Shown: positions 21,689 to 33,958 of the stretch, piece by piece
How the letters are laid out: every line of letters starts with the position of its first letter
Position numbering within the stretch: the stretch's first letter is position 1
DNA from: Marasmius tenuissimus
Taxonomy: Eukaryota; Basidiomycota; Agaricomycetes; Agaricales; Marasmiaceae
Assembly: GCA_029532415.1 (NCBI GenBank)
Contig: JAQOTA010000060.1
Coordinates: 1,984,001 to 2,048,000 of the forward strand
Direction of reading: 5' to 3'
Length of the DNA stretch: 64,000 nt
Position numbers and translations under genes: made by a program
Notes under the pieces: model-generated
The model's input: only the letters and a program-made list of their open reading frames with translations
Told to the model about the DNA's origin: nothing
The model's database searches: none

Positions 21689-23344
21689 TTATGCGCCTGA
21701 AGAAGAAGCTGACTTGGCCAACGCTGACTTGAGCCTTTGGCGAAGAGGACTCTCGTCAGTGGACGTTATTCGAGTCTCTTCTGGTTTGGAAACTATATCT
21801 TGACGGGTTCGTTCGATCCCAGTCTCTCCCTCCTCAACGATCTCGACGTGTTCGACGACGATGGCGACGCGAGTCCACCGTCTGTAGCGAGTGTACTGCC
21901 ATACCAGAAATTCAATCAGATGACCATATCCACGACCGACTGCAAGGCAGAACGAACCTTGCCCATACCACCCTTGCTGGTTTTGTTCTCCCACTTATTA
22001 TCACCATAGACCCAACCATCCGTGTCGGTCGCAAGGTCCTCTTCGTTACCTTCGTCCTCATCTTCTGCGGCTTCGGTTTCATGAGTGTCACTTTTCGGTG
22101 CACTCGAACCAGCACTGCTACTATTCATCTCCTTCACCTTCTTCATCAAAATGCCAGAGCTCGTACTTTCGTCCTTTGTTGTCGGTAAAGGTTTCTCAAC
22201 GCGCGTCGACACACCATCCTCTCGCTTCACAAGAACTTTCCATTCGGGCTCGTCCCATTTCCAAGTTGCGGTTCGCTTCACCCTTCGGCCTTGTCTGTCA
22301 GGTAGAAACACGACACTGTCCTCGGGCAATGTAAACAAGTTCGGTGGTGCAACAGCTTGTTGGGAATGTGTCGACCATGAGGGGCGCTCAGCTGGTAATA
22401 AGGCGGCCGAAAAGTCTAATCCCATCCACCTTCGAATGGCACGTTGTGATCAGTACACGCATCCCCACAGCATGACTGCGGGGCACTTACCATCGTTGGT
22501 TTTCGTATATGGTGAAGAGGAAACGTAGGACGTTAGCAGGTTCGACTGAATTTGTGGATGCGAGGGTGTCGACGGGCTGAGAGCGCGGAAGGAGGGGCTG
22601 GCCAGATATGAGTGCCCAAGCACGGTATGCTCCCCATCTACACCATGCACTTCGTTTGATAGCTGAACGAACAACGATGCTCCAAGGAGAGCACCATGAT
22701 AATGCGACTGTGAATGTACACCAGAGAGCTTTAGGCGATGCGTAACGCGTAGAACGTGATTTCAGACTCACCTGTACCGGCTACCCCGGCTATAATGCGA
22801 AGGGGTACGAAGTGGGTGAGGGCGAGATATGGGATATATAGGAAAGCGCAGACTCTGATAAGAGTGGTCCAAGATGAAGCTGGTCTAATGATTTCTTGTG
22901 AAGTTGGGATGAACGTTTGAATGGCAGTAAGGTCGGCTATAGCAGTTTGAAGCGCGTTCTCGGTAATTGGGGGTAATGTAGTACGTTCATTCGTGCTCGT
23001 TCTGGCGACAAACCAGACGAACAGAGTGGCGAACGGTAGGAGATATCTGCCTCTGATATTTAGAACAGAGAAACGTTTCGTATTTGAGGAACGACAAACC
23101 GCATGGTTACATCCATGAAAAGACATATTCCCCACCAAGCAGCAATGGCCAGAAAGCTGTCGTACCAAGAGGTGGACCAAGAAAATATTTCTGCTCCATG
23201 GCGTATAGCAGAGAGTGAAGGAGCGAGCCGTATGAGGACAGCAGTGAGGGGATAGGGTACAGAGTTGAGGAAGTCGTGGAGGGCCATCTTGGTCGCGGTC
23301 AAAGCTGGAGCCTGGGGAAACGAATGCCCGCGTTTGCTCATCAT
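21689..23344 (-). CDS. Pex23/Pex30-type peroxin with dysferlin (DysF) domain
   Basis: Membrane protein of the Pex23/24/28-32 family, which sits at ER-peroxisome contacts and regulates peroxisome number and size. Exon 1 starts at 23344 or at the internal Met of MALHDFLNSVP. It contains LNSVPYPLTAVLIRLAPSLS and a hydrophobic segment (YDSFLAIAAWWGICLFMDV). Further hydrophobic segments follow: RYLLPFATLFVWFVA and a second near 22860-22790. The conserved block FLFTIYENQRWWMGLDFS is split by an intron at about 22488-22436; ALLPAERPSW follows. The C-terminal DysF halves are TATWKWDEPEWKV and DGWVYGDNKW, then YTRYRRWTRVAIV after an intron at about 21957-21900. An acidic, Lys-rich linker separates the two halves. 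The protein ends at 21689. Confidence 0.87.
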
Positions 23345-23405
23345 TGTGGGACCACGCGTACGGGTTCAACCCCAACTTCCACAATCATCCGGAACATCCT
23401 ATTCA

Positions 23406-24754
23406 TGCGACTCAGGAATGGTCTGAAGGTGCAGTTGACCTCCACATTTTCCGTAACTTGTTAGTGACCTTTATCTCGATGCCCAGGCTGATGTGAACAG
23501 TCTGGTAGCTCTGTCATTCGGGATCCATATTCTCGTATATCTCCTCGCCTTCGCTTCCTCCCGTCTGCCTCTTTTCGATGCGTCTCCGAAGACATTTCAT
23601 TTGTCCAAATACACACAACCGTTGCTTCGATGGGATGCTTTTCATTTTGCGAGCATTGTAGAGGATGGATATATCTATGAAAACCAATGGGCTTTCTTTC
23701 CAGGGGTCCCGTTCATCATGCGACATGGCCAACAAGTCATTGAATATCTCACTGGATACTCTGACCTTATGCTGGGAGGTGCTATTCTAGCAATGGCTTG
23801 CGATACAACGCGTACAATGTATCATCTTTCACTACACCATCTTGGCTCTCAAAAGCTCGCGTATTTGGCAACCCTGCTGTCTCTACTACCCAGTAGTCCA
23901 GCCACACTACGTCTCGCTGTGTATGCAGAACCATTTTTCACGTACTTCGCGTATAAAGGTGCGTCATGAAACAGTGCTAGTACTCTCTATCGTTCATTTA
24001 GGTTCAGGAATGCTATCTTGCGCTCGGTCCCAATATCTGATGGCCTCCTTGTATTTCGCGTTGGCGGGAACGTTTCGTTCAAATGGAATGTTGTTAGGTG
24101 GATTCTTACTTTGGGATCTAGTCGTTCAGCCTCTTTTCCAGACGGGAAAGGTTCGTCTACTTCATGTTCTTCGCCGCGAACATCATAACATTCAAGTTTC
24201 AGATACACTGGAGGAAATCCTTCTATGCAATTCCCTTGACATCCGCCACGTTCATACCGTTCATCTACCACCAGTTTTCTGGGTTCATTGCCTTCTGTAC
24301 GGGTCCGAATACTCGACCAGAAGAATGGTGCAGTAAAACTGTGCCTCTCATCTACTCCCATACTCAGTCTAAATACTGGGACGTCGGGTTTCTCCGCTAC
24401 TGGACTGTTGCGCAGATACCGAACTTTGCCATTGCCGCCCCGCCATTGATTACAATAACGTCGTATGCTGTTTACGTTTTGAAGATGCAGTTCGGCCGAA
24501 AAACGATTTCGCCTTTCACTCGCTCTTCACTCATTCCCCATGCGATATATGCACTTGTGCTAAGCTCCATGCTACTTCTCTCTGCGCACGTTCAGATCAT
24601 CCTGCGTCTTGCTGCGTCTATGCCGATGACTTATTGGGCTGCAGCCTGGCTGGTGGTGGAACACCCAAAATTCGGGAGATGGTGGATCGGTTGGAGTGTT
24701 GTTTGGGGTGTGTTGTCGATTGTCCTGTGGAGTACCTTTCTGCCCCCTGCGTAG
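23406..24754 (+). CDS. gpi18: GPI mannosyltransferase 2 (PIG-V / Gpi18)
   Basis: ER multi-pass enzyme that adds the second mannose to the GPI anchor precursor. Evidence: LLRWDAFHFASIVEDGY, with the essential-type RWD motif in the first luminal loop, then ENQWAFFPGVPF; GTFRSNGMLLGGFLLWD after an intron at about 23961-24000; and KYWDVGFLRYWTVAQIPNF near 24370. All three are PIG-V signatures. A second intron (donor GTTCGT near 24152) joins FQTGK to IHWRKSFYAIP. Several hydrophobic helices follow, and the protein ends STFLPPA. The start is unsure. An ATG at 23406 works if a 34-nt GTAACT..CAG intron is removed; otherwise a longer 5' intron or another exon is needed. The peroxin gene diverges immediately upstream. 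Confidence 0.85.
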
Positions 24755-25009
24755 GATTTATATGCAATATGGGTTATCGGTTTTCTCGGGAATGGGTGCT
24801 CGCAGGATTGAGTACTACAACGCGTTTGCAACGGTCCGTGCATGGGTCTCGACTCTCAGATGACCTTTTAGTACCCGACCCATGCCCCGAATCAAAAGAA
24901 AGTAAGCAGAAACTATCTCAGGTGATGAGGCGTGTTCGATGGAGGTTTAAAAGCCGTTGCAAGCCACAAATCTTCTTGGGTATTCCCATTTTCCTGGCTT
25001 TATACTACC

Positions 25010-26950
25010 ATGCCTCGTTTCGCAAGGCATTCGCTGAAGGTGGGGAACCGTGTGACGAATGCTGCTGAATTGACTCTGCGGTTCGTATTCCCTCCCTGTT
25101 ACGAGTTCAAGATTGTTCCTTATCGTACCTCTCCAGAGAAACCATCTTTCCGTTGTTTCTGGTCACGATCTTGTACTTCCTCTGGGTGCGTAGAATATCG
25201 CGATCGATGGGGCATCGGTGCTCATTCGTGTTTTCCTTCTTTTCTTTCTTTCGTCTACAGGGATTCGCTTACGGTTTACTGGACACTTTGAACAAACACT
25301 TCCAGAACACCTTGGATATCTCTCGTACACGTTCTTCTGGTCTTCAAGGTGCATACTTTGGCGCATATCCCATCGCTGCTCTTGGATATGGCAACTGGGT
25401 CCTTAGGCACTACGGCTATAGAGCCGTCTTCATCCTAGGACTTGTCCTCTATGGAATTGGCGCCTTTATGATGTGGCCCGCCGCACTCAAACGAAGTTTT
25501 GGAGGGTTCTGTGGGGCAACGTTCATCATAGGAAGTGGTCTGGCTTGCCTTGAGACCGCTGCTAATCCATACATGGCTGGTAGGCCCTTCCCGCTTTTTT
25601 TTTCCTCTCTCCTTTTCTGATCCTTAATTTCCCCGTGGCAAGTGACCGGACCTCCGAAATATGCTGAGCTGCGTATTAATTTAGCACAAGCCGTCCAGGG
25701 GATAGGCACAGGTGAGCAAGATCATAACACGGTGCCATCATGCGGGAGAAGAGAAGACTTATAAGATCAATGGTTTCTCAGTGGTTGGTCCCGTTCTTGG
25801 ATCATACGCATTCTTCAAGGAGAGACCAGATGATGTCTCTGCTCTGGAGTCCGTGCAATGGGTGTATCTTGCGATCGGGTGCTTCGTGTTCAGTCTTGCC
25901 GTCGTATTCTACTTCTCTGTGATTCCGGAAGTTACAGGTAAGAACACTCCTACGAGATAACGCACGCCGAGTCTCATATTTTGGAGGGTAGATGCCGATA
26001 TGAGTGAACAAGCGGACAAAACTCACTCTGGGAATAGGCAGGACGACAAACCGTTCAAGAAGCAATACCGCCTCTTCCATGCAGCTTGGGCACAGTTTTG
26101 CTATGTTGGGGCTCAAGGTATGATTCTTTGATTCGAAAAGAGACTCTATACTTATTTGCCTCGTGTTGTACAGTGGCCATTGCGACGTACTTCATTAACT
26201 ACGTTACGGAAACGCGTGCAAATACCAGCAACGCTCTTGCTGCCCAGTTCCTTGCTATCTCGCAAGGATGTTTTACCATCGGGCGGTTTGTGGGCTCTGG
26301 TAAGCCCTGTTTTCTGTCTGGTCCCTGCCCTACCACTAATCTACCTTACCAGGTTTCATGAGATTCGTGAAGCCGAGAATTGTTCTCTTGATCTTCCTCA
26401 CGGGGGCGCTAGCCTGCTGTGCTGCAAGTATTCACACACGGGGTAATACCGGCCTGGCAATGATAATGGTCACCCTTTTCTTCGAGAGTATTTGTTTCGC
26501 TACGATAGTCGCGCTCGGTATTCGTGGACTGGGAAGACACACAAAGGTGGAGTTCAAGGACGCAACTGTGTTTGATCCATTTCTCACGCGAGCATTGTTT
26601 CAAGAGAGGTTCTGGATGGGTCGTTGCAGGTGTTGGTGGTGGCGGATGCGGTGAGCACTACGCCCCTCAACGTGCGCCTGATTTTACTCACTGACACCCA
26701 TCCAATTCAAGTCCCCCCAATTCTCGCGCGTGCTGCCGATAACCACAATAGCACGGCGTTTGCGATGATCGTTCCCGTCATGTTCTTTGCCAGCGCATTG
26801 ACCTACCCTATCTGTGTCAACTTTGTACCTGCGTACAGAATCCCAGCAGACGCGACAGGTGACGGAGTAGTCGGGGTCGCCAAGAAGGAGGAGTCTGCCG
26901 ACGCCGAGTCTGGCTCAGGGAAGTCCGTCGAAAAAGCCGGCAGTCCATGA
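25010..26950 (+). CDS. FHS-family major facilitator (fucose permease / glucose-galactose type)
   Basis: Twelve-helix plasma membrane sugar transporter related to bacterial FucP and GluP. Splicing an intron at about 25082-25137 joins AELTLR to ETIFPLFLVTILYFLW. Another (25184-25260) joins that to GFAYGLLDTLNKHFQ, the family's first-helix motif. Further motifs are SSGLQGAYFGAYPIAAL, FIIGSGLACLETAANPYMA (the strongest family match), VVGPVLGSYAFF, AWAQFCYVGAQVAIATYFIN and SQGCFTIGRFVGSGFM. At least seven introns. The C-terminus is hydrophilic (KKEESADAESGSGKSVEKAG). The start at 25010 (MPRFARHS) is the nearest in-frame ATG, and an upstream exon is possible. L-fucose, galactose or glucose are plausible proton symport substrates; the actual sugar is unknown. 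Confidence 0.87.
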
Positions 26951-27387
26951 TTGACACGATCCGACTCGCGATCGTGCTTCGTTACTGTAGAAGAACGTTT
27001 TTCATTCATCGTAGTCAGACCAAAGAATCAAACATAGTATATTGGGTTATGGATAAACACGGAATAAACCTACACCTTGCCAGTATGTAAAAGTCTTTAC
27101 GGACGAGAGACAGGAAGAATGGACTGGGGTAACCTTTGGGCGAGAAACAGGGAGACACTCCGAGACCGTGACTCGGAGGCTGAGTCCATCTCGGACGTCC
27201 GGTCTCAGGTCGCGGTAGGTCGCGGTACTTGCACGGTACCGTCATGGGCTTTGCAAGGGCTTTGTCAGACTGACTAACAAAGCTGATGACAAAACGAAAA
27301 ACTTTTGGCGCTTATTCTAGACAACTTGCGCTTGAACTTCAGCCAGCTACTTCACCATTGTTTACACCTCTCCCTCTCTCTCTGACA

Positions 27388-28949
27388 ATGATGGAGACTC
27401 AACCACAGCAACCCCTCTTCACTTGCATATCATGCTCTATTGCTTTCTTCTCCGCAGAAGAACAACGTACGCATTTCTCACTGTCCTTGACTTTGAGATG
27501 ATCGAACCTGACTTGCTGGATTCCAGGCGTGCACTATCGATCCGACCACCATAGATACAACATGAAACGGAGAGTGGCAGGATTACCGCCAGTCAGCGCC
27601 GCCGCCTTCAATGAGAAGGTTTTGGAAAGGAGACAAGAGACATCTATTATGTCGTCTCTCAAAGGTTCCACATGCGAAGTCTGCAAGTAAGTGTCCAATC
27701 GACCTTGGTTTTCGGGTTCTCAGCGTTGAGTCTCGTAGCAAAACATATTCTACAGAGAATGCTTACCGATCTCACATCAACTCGAAGAAACACAAGGAGA
27801 ACGAACTCAAAGCTGTTCGTAGACCAGCACCAGCTATCGATGCTGAGCAAGAGGCGGGTGCTGAAGCCGAAGTTGAAGCCGAACAACCTACCGAGCCCTC
27901 CAAGACTGCAGCACCCCAAGCCACAGAAAACTTTGAAGCCGCTCCAGTGTCCCTAGTCGCCGACGAAGATGCCGATGAAGAGGAAATTAACGAGACCATC
28001 GACCAGAAGATCGCAGCCGCACGATCCCGTCTCTCCAAGGCCAATTGTCTATTCTGTCCCTCAGAATCATCCACGATAGAAGAAAATCTCTCACACATGT
28101 CATCGGCACATTCCTTCTTCATCCCCGACACCGACTACCTTACCGACCTTCCTGGATTGATCACCTATCTCGGCGAAAAAATTGCCGTCGGTAATGTCTG
28201 CATCTACTGCAATGGCAAAGGCAGGGAGTTCCGGACTTTGGATGCTGTCAGGAAACACATGATAGACAAGAGTCACTGCAAGGTCGCCTACGAGACCGAG
28301 AACGACCGCCTCGAGATCTCCGACTACTACGACTTCTCCAGTTCGTATCATGACGCTAAGAAGAAGAAGAGCAAGTCAAAGAAGAAGGTCGTACAGAAGG
28401 ATGAAGAATGGGAGGATGTCAGTGGGGATGAAGTCGATGGAGAGGTTGATGAGATCGTTGAGGAGGAGTACGACTCAGACGAGGAATCAAGTGACGATGA
28501 TGACCTGCCTAACAATGGCCTTACGTATGGGGATTCTCATTATGAGCTTGTTCTGCCTTCCGGTGCTCGTATAGGACACAGGAGCTTGCGCAGATACTAT
28601 GCACAATCCTTCAACCCAGTGGGCAGCAAAGCTTCCAGCGATCCAAATTCTGGGGCTGCCATCGTTCGTCGACTTCTGGCCGACAAAAACACCGACCTGG
28701 TGCCTACCCGTGGTGGATTCGGTGCTTTCGGTGGCGGCATGCAGGTCGTCAAAGCCAGAAACAAAGGAGAAGCAAGAGAAGCCGGAAGACATGTTCGGGA
28801 GTTCCGTGACCAAGCACGTCGTGAGCATTTCAAGACGAAGGTCGGCTACAGACACAACAGCCAGAAGCATTTCCGCGATCCATGTAAGTCTCTGGTAGCG
28901 CTACTCATTTTTGTTTCGACACTGACCTCGATGTTCAGTACTACAATGA
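27388..28949 (+). CDS. rei1: Rei1/ZNF622-type C2H2 zinc-finger 60S biogenesis factor
   Basis: Cytoplasmic factor that helps release Arx1/Alb1 from late pre-60S ribosomal particles and probes the peptide exit tunnel. The ATG at 27388 follows a pyrimidine-rich leader. Zinc finger 1 begins FTCISCSIAFFSAEEQR and continues after an intron (27467-27527) with VHYRSDHHRYNMKRRVAGLP, the family hallmark. Finger 2 is CEVCNKTYSTENAYRSHINS, restored by removing an intron at about 27687-27739. Finger 3 has CLFCPS...HMSSAHSFFIPD, and finger 4 CIYCNGKG...HMIDKSHCK. An acidic and Lys-rich linker follows. The C-terminus has GHRSLRRYYAQSF and KVGYRHNSQKHFRDPLLQ, where the last residues come from a final short exon ending at 28949. 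Order and spacing match Rei1 closely. Confidence 0.95.
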
Positions 28950-29211
28950 TTGTGAGGATCTCTTGCGTTTGCGGAGTCTGTACCGATATCTGTCGTCATA
29001 TGATTCATGATTGTTGACAATACCCATAACGTTACTACTCGAAACCATTCAAAGATGATCGAACTGAAAAGCGAGAAAGTTGTGCGACTACGAGAACTAA
29101 GGAAAAGAGAAAAATGCTTGGGGTATAGGAACTTGCAATATCCAAACAATATTAAACGAGAGACGGTCAATAAGGGAGAAAAAGAGGATGAAAATGAATA
29201 AAAGTATACAT

Positions 29212-32200
29212 CTAGTACAAATACGCCGCTGGAACCACGCCTTCCCTCCCTGTCCTTATGTCTCGTGCGTACCACCAGCTGCGAAACAATGTCAGTAACA
29301 CTCCGAAGATATCACAAAGTAAAACTCACGCATGGTCGCGATCATCAAGAATCTCAACTTCTGAACCTGCAGTAAGCGGGAGTTCACCTTCGCCCGCGCC
29401 ATCGAAGGAATATCTAGCGTGTGCTGGGCGACTGGCTTCCTCCATACCCAATCCACCCATCGCATCGGACGGGGTTTCAGCACGCATGTAATTGCTAGCA
29501 TCTGGGCCGTACGGGTCGTGGTCGTGGGCTTCAGAGGTAACTTTCTCATCTCCCTTTTCAGGAAGCGGACTTGAGCCAACGATCGTCCCTCTGGTAGCCG
29601 CATTGACGTGCTCCAAGAGCGACGACGGGCGGTGATGCACGGAATCGTCATCATCGTCCTGAGGGTCATACTTGTTCAGCTTGTCGTCTTTATCGCGCCT
29701 CGAGAAGAGGGTCCATAAGATCCCGATGAGAGCCAGTAAGAAGACGATGCCGGCAGCTATCGCGATCGAGATAAGAATGACAATCCCAGTAGCCAAGAAA
29801 CCTGCAATTGATGTGGATCAATACCAGAGCACATCAGCTTGAGAACTATACTCACGACGATGGTCGAAGTCGACTTTCACGAAGGAACGGAAGAGTGCGG
29901 CGATAAATCCTGCAGCGCCAGAGGATGTGGTGGCGACAGCATAAGGGAAAAATGTTTGACCATCGTAGAGAGCGGAGGATGCGGTTCCAAAGATCGGATC
30001 ATCCAAAGAACCAGAGATCATGAGCATTCGATTGCTCTCTACCATCCCATTACCATTGTGATCTTCTTGGAGCGGCACCATCGCGAGCTGCGACACAACA
30101 GTATTCCTCTGCAGTGTTGAAGCTAAGGTGTTTGATGATAAGAAAACCAGATAAAAAGATTGGAACAAATGCTCTCACTGATCTGAGACCATTGGGTACC
30201 ATTGTAGAACATTAAGAATGGTGATGATCCATCATTCGACCTGAGATGTGGATCAGGATCTGTCTTTGAGCCACAGCTTGAAGGCTACGCACCTTCCGGC
30301 GGCAAAAACGCTGTTCATATTTCTATCATTGACTTCCACCGCAGTGACCGGGCCGGGAATTTCAGAGCCAGAACCCAAGGCAGACCAGGTATTGTTAGGC
30401 ACTATGTACTGCACAACGTTGGCAGGAGTGTTGTCAAGAAGGGTGATGGAACCAGAGACGACCATGAACTCCTGGTTATCCTACATGCATGAATGCGTAA
30501 ATCAGCAAGTTGAAAATATGAGCAAGTAAAGAACCCACCCCTCCGTAAGCGACGCTGGCAACCTCTCCGGAAATTCCGTTACCAAGTCCGGTCCATTGCT
30601 TGGACGACATGTCGAGAGAGCAGATAGCTTTGCATGTCAGCGAACCGGCCTGAGCGAAGGTTCCCGCAACCACAATGCTGTTGGCTTTAGACGAAGAACT
30701 GGAGATGGAGCGGACAACCACGGTCGAGCCCGAAGCAGGCTGAAGGGCTTGGATCCCACTAATGTCCCACTTTTGCGAAGCAAGGTCGTAGACAGCGAAT
30801 CCGTTGACGTTTGCGTCGGTCATGGTAAACTCGCCACCAACGTACAACCGGTCGCCCTGGACAAACAACGTACGAACGGTACCGTTGATTTGATTTCCTT
30901 GTAAGGGCTGTAGACTGCCCGTGTCCTTGTTGTAGATAGCAACTCCCTGGGCTCGTTGCGAACCAAAGGCAGCCCCAGTGGGTAGGAAGGAGAAGTTCCC
31001 TCCAATGATACCAACCTCAGTGTTGGCACTGTTGTTTCTCCAGAATGCGCCTGCAAGGACAGCTGGTGCAGGCGCAGGCAGAGGTGCAGGGAGTGTTGAC
31101 GGCGTGCTGGACTGCCTCTTGGCCCATGAACGAGGGTACATGATATGGGACATCCATGACGTCCGAGGAAGGTGGGTTGCTCCCCGTTTGCGTCTTGTCG
31201 ATGTGGTCGCGCGAGTAGCACCGGACGTGGAATCGAGACTGGCCCCCAAAGGAGACACATTGGTCTTCCCGTCATTGCTGTCGATCAAGACCATCCCACT
31301 AGCACCGAACTGCCTGAATGCCGCGACATTACCAGCAACAAACTGAGTTGAGTCGGTTCCGTTGGTGATCATAGAGAGCTGGCCAACGACGAAGCCACCG
31401 CTGTTCACCCAAGTCGAAGATTGGGTATCCCAAACCGCAAGACCCGGTGCGTCGTGAGCATCGTCTCCAGAGTTGGAAGCGAATACCTGAGTGAAGTTGC
31501 CGATTACTTGGACCTTTCCATTCATGTAGTTCAGGCCGGTGACTGCTCCGTTCAGGCCAGCACCAAGAGCGCCCCATTTCTGAGTCTGCGTGTTGTATGC
31601 ACCGACATTTCTGAGAAGACCGTTGGTGGTACGCGAAGCGGTATCCTGGAAAGAACCGCCGACGTAGAGAATGTCCCCATCCAACACCAACGCATTAACG
31701 GCACCGTCAACCCCGTTGTCACCCAACGCGGCCAGAGCACCGTTAACAAAGCTGATAACGTTCTTCGCACCAGAGGACAGGGAAAGATTTCCTCCGACGT
31801 AGATCGCTCCGGAAGGGTGGTGTACAACACTGGTAATGGCAGAGGACCCCGCGGCAGTATTTCCATTACCACCCAGACCAGCGAACAAGTCCGTTCCTAG
31901 GGCATCTAACGCCGTAATGGTATTATTGGGGAGGACCTTCGTAGCGTCGTTACCCGAGGCAGAAAGAGGCCACTCGAGGAACCCGAACGAGCTCTTGGAT
32001 CCCAAAGTACCTCCAGACGAGTTACTACCGCCTTGGCCAGTTGAACCAATGTCTGCTGACACAAGCGACAGCACGATTCTATCCGCGACCAACTCGTACT
32101 TGCCATTTTGACCACTACCCGTGGGGTTTTCAGCAAGTTTCATTGTAACGATTGTGTTGAAGTCGGGTGAAGCGGGGACTATAGGACCGCTATAAATGAC

Positions 32201-33749
32201 GGTTGACTGATCCTCCGTGTTGCTCTGGTTGATTTCAGTGATAGTAGGAGGGGAGCCCTGAGAAGGGAAAACGGTTACGCTGACCGACGTGCGGGAGCCG
32301 CAATCCTGGAAATTGGTGCATCCAGGAATCATCATTCGCATCTCATACGTTCCAGACGCCGAAACGTAGGGCATCCAGGTGAACGTCGGGCCTGCATCCG
32401 GAGAGGTACCAACGTCAACAGAAGACACAAGGACTGTCTGTTGTGTACCCGAGATACCAGTGTTTGCCTGCTTAGCTTGCCAATCCCCAGTACGTGTGGC
32501 ATTCGAGGGATTAGGAGCGAAACATGACGCGCCGTTGTTCTCGTCGACCGAGGAGGCGAACGCACCCGAAGAAAGAAGCTGGAGGATGTGAAGACCTGAA
32601 CCAGAGCCCGTGAACCCTGACAGCTTAATCTCAACACCGGTGAGGGATAGAGCGTTGGGGAATAAGAAATCTTGGTAGAGTAAGGAAGAGTCGGAGGAAA
32701 GAGGACATGAGTCGGAGCAAGTAGCGTTCTGGCCGGTAGCTGGGTCGAAATACTTGAGGGTCTGAACAGCGTTATCCGGGATAGTGGTGACACTAGGAAA
32801 AGATGGCTTAGTTGTCTCAATTTTCTGATCATGATGCGGCCAAGATTCACCTGAACTGCGACGTTCCGTGATTGGGTTGGAAAGTGTTTCCGAGCCTGAT
32901 GCCGCTTGCCGTGATGAAGGAGAATGTTCTGACGGTGATAGTAGCCGTGGCACCATCTTCGGCGAACCAGGAGTTACCTGGACCGTCTTGTCCTGCCGGG
33001 CATAGGATCTTCTTCAGGTCGTTGAACTGAGAGTTGGACGAAGAGGGTCCTCCTGTGACCTCGGCGTTCTGCAACGGAACCGGAACGAGTGAGGAAGAAA
33101 ACGGAGTAGCGCCTGCGGAGAATGGGACGTTGGGGTTGTTGTTCCCAGTGATATTTCCATTTCCCTGGAATTGAGCGACGAATGACCCCGCGAAGAAGAG
33201 ACTGGACTGCGAGGAATTGGAAGTGATGGATGACACACGAGCTTGTGCGCCTGAAACTCCAACGAATGGCGGCTGCGACCATGACCCTGCTTTGGTATCC
33301 CAGACGGCGACCGAAGCACCTGGTGATGTGAATTTTCCTCCAACCCACACCTTGTTGTTTTTCGCATCACAGTAAACAGCATCCACCTCTCCATTCGGAC
33401 CATTCGAACCAAGGGCAGAAAATTGGGAAGATGAAAGGCGATATGAAGCAACGTTGGACGCTGAGGTAGAATCGATAGATGAGAATGATCCACCAATGTA
33501 GAAGACGTCGTCGAGGGCACAACCGCCAGATATCCGACCGCCGCCGTTGGTGGTGCCCAATACCGACAGGGCACCTTGTGAGGATCTAGAAAAGAGCGTG
33601 GAGGTCGAATTATCAAAAGAGAGAGACTTATTTTGGAAAAAGTCGAATCCAGCGAAGGAACCAGCTAGACCGACACTTCCCATGCGGTTATAGTCGACTT
33701 GAGGAAGAGCTGCATTAGCAGCATGGGCGAGGAGGAGGAAGAAGAGCAT
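29212..33749 (-). CDS. rax2: Rax2-like cortical polarity landmark with C-terminal SH3-like domain
   Basis: Large type I membrane protein of the Rax2 family, which marks sites of polarised growth with Rax1 in yeasts and hyphal fungi. The ATG at 33749 gives a signal peptide (MLFFLLLAHAANAALPQ). The ectodomain of about 1,100 residues is made of repeated beta-propeller-like units (YIGGSFSS, VWVGGKFTS, YVGGNLSLS, YVGGSFQD, YVGGEFTM). The block ILCPAGQDGPGNSWFAEDGA is typical of Rax2. The intron at 32864-32808 joins GTSQFS to VTTIPDNAVQTL. One membrane helix (IVILISIAIAAGIVFLLALI, near 29790-29720) precedes a cytoplasmic tail. The tail ends in ARYSFDGAGEGELPL, EVEILDDRDHAWWYARD and GREGVVPAAYLY, an SH3-like fold created by the last splice (intron about 29332-29281). 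The stop is at 29212. There are several introns. Confidence 0.92.
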
Positions 33750-33958
33750 GTCGCGGGGAACGTTCGTCCCGGCGACGAGGACGGGGAGAAGAATAGGGAG
33801 GCAGTTGAGACGATGTCGCGACCGGAATCAACAACGAGCGATCCACGCGAGGCCAGCATTTGCTCAAGTTTCATAAATTTCACACGGATTTTCAAAATTT
33901 CACAATGAATTTCAACGACCCTGGTTGCCATGGTCACGTGACTTATTCTAGAACTAAT

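Noticed and set aside
20000..28950. Sugar or amino-acid catabolic gene cluster (asparaginase, FHS transporter nearby)
   Set aside because: Neighbours are a peroxin, GPI enzyme and ribosome factor; no shared pathway.
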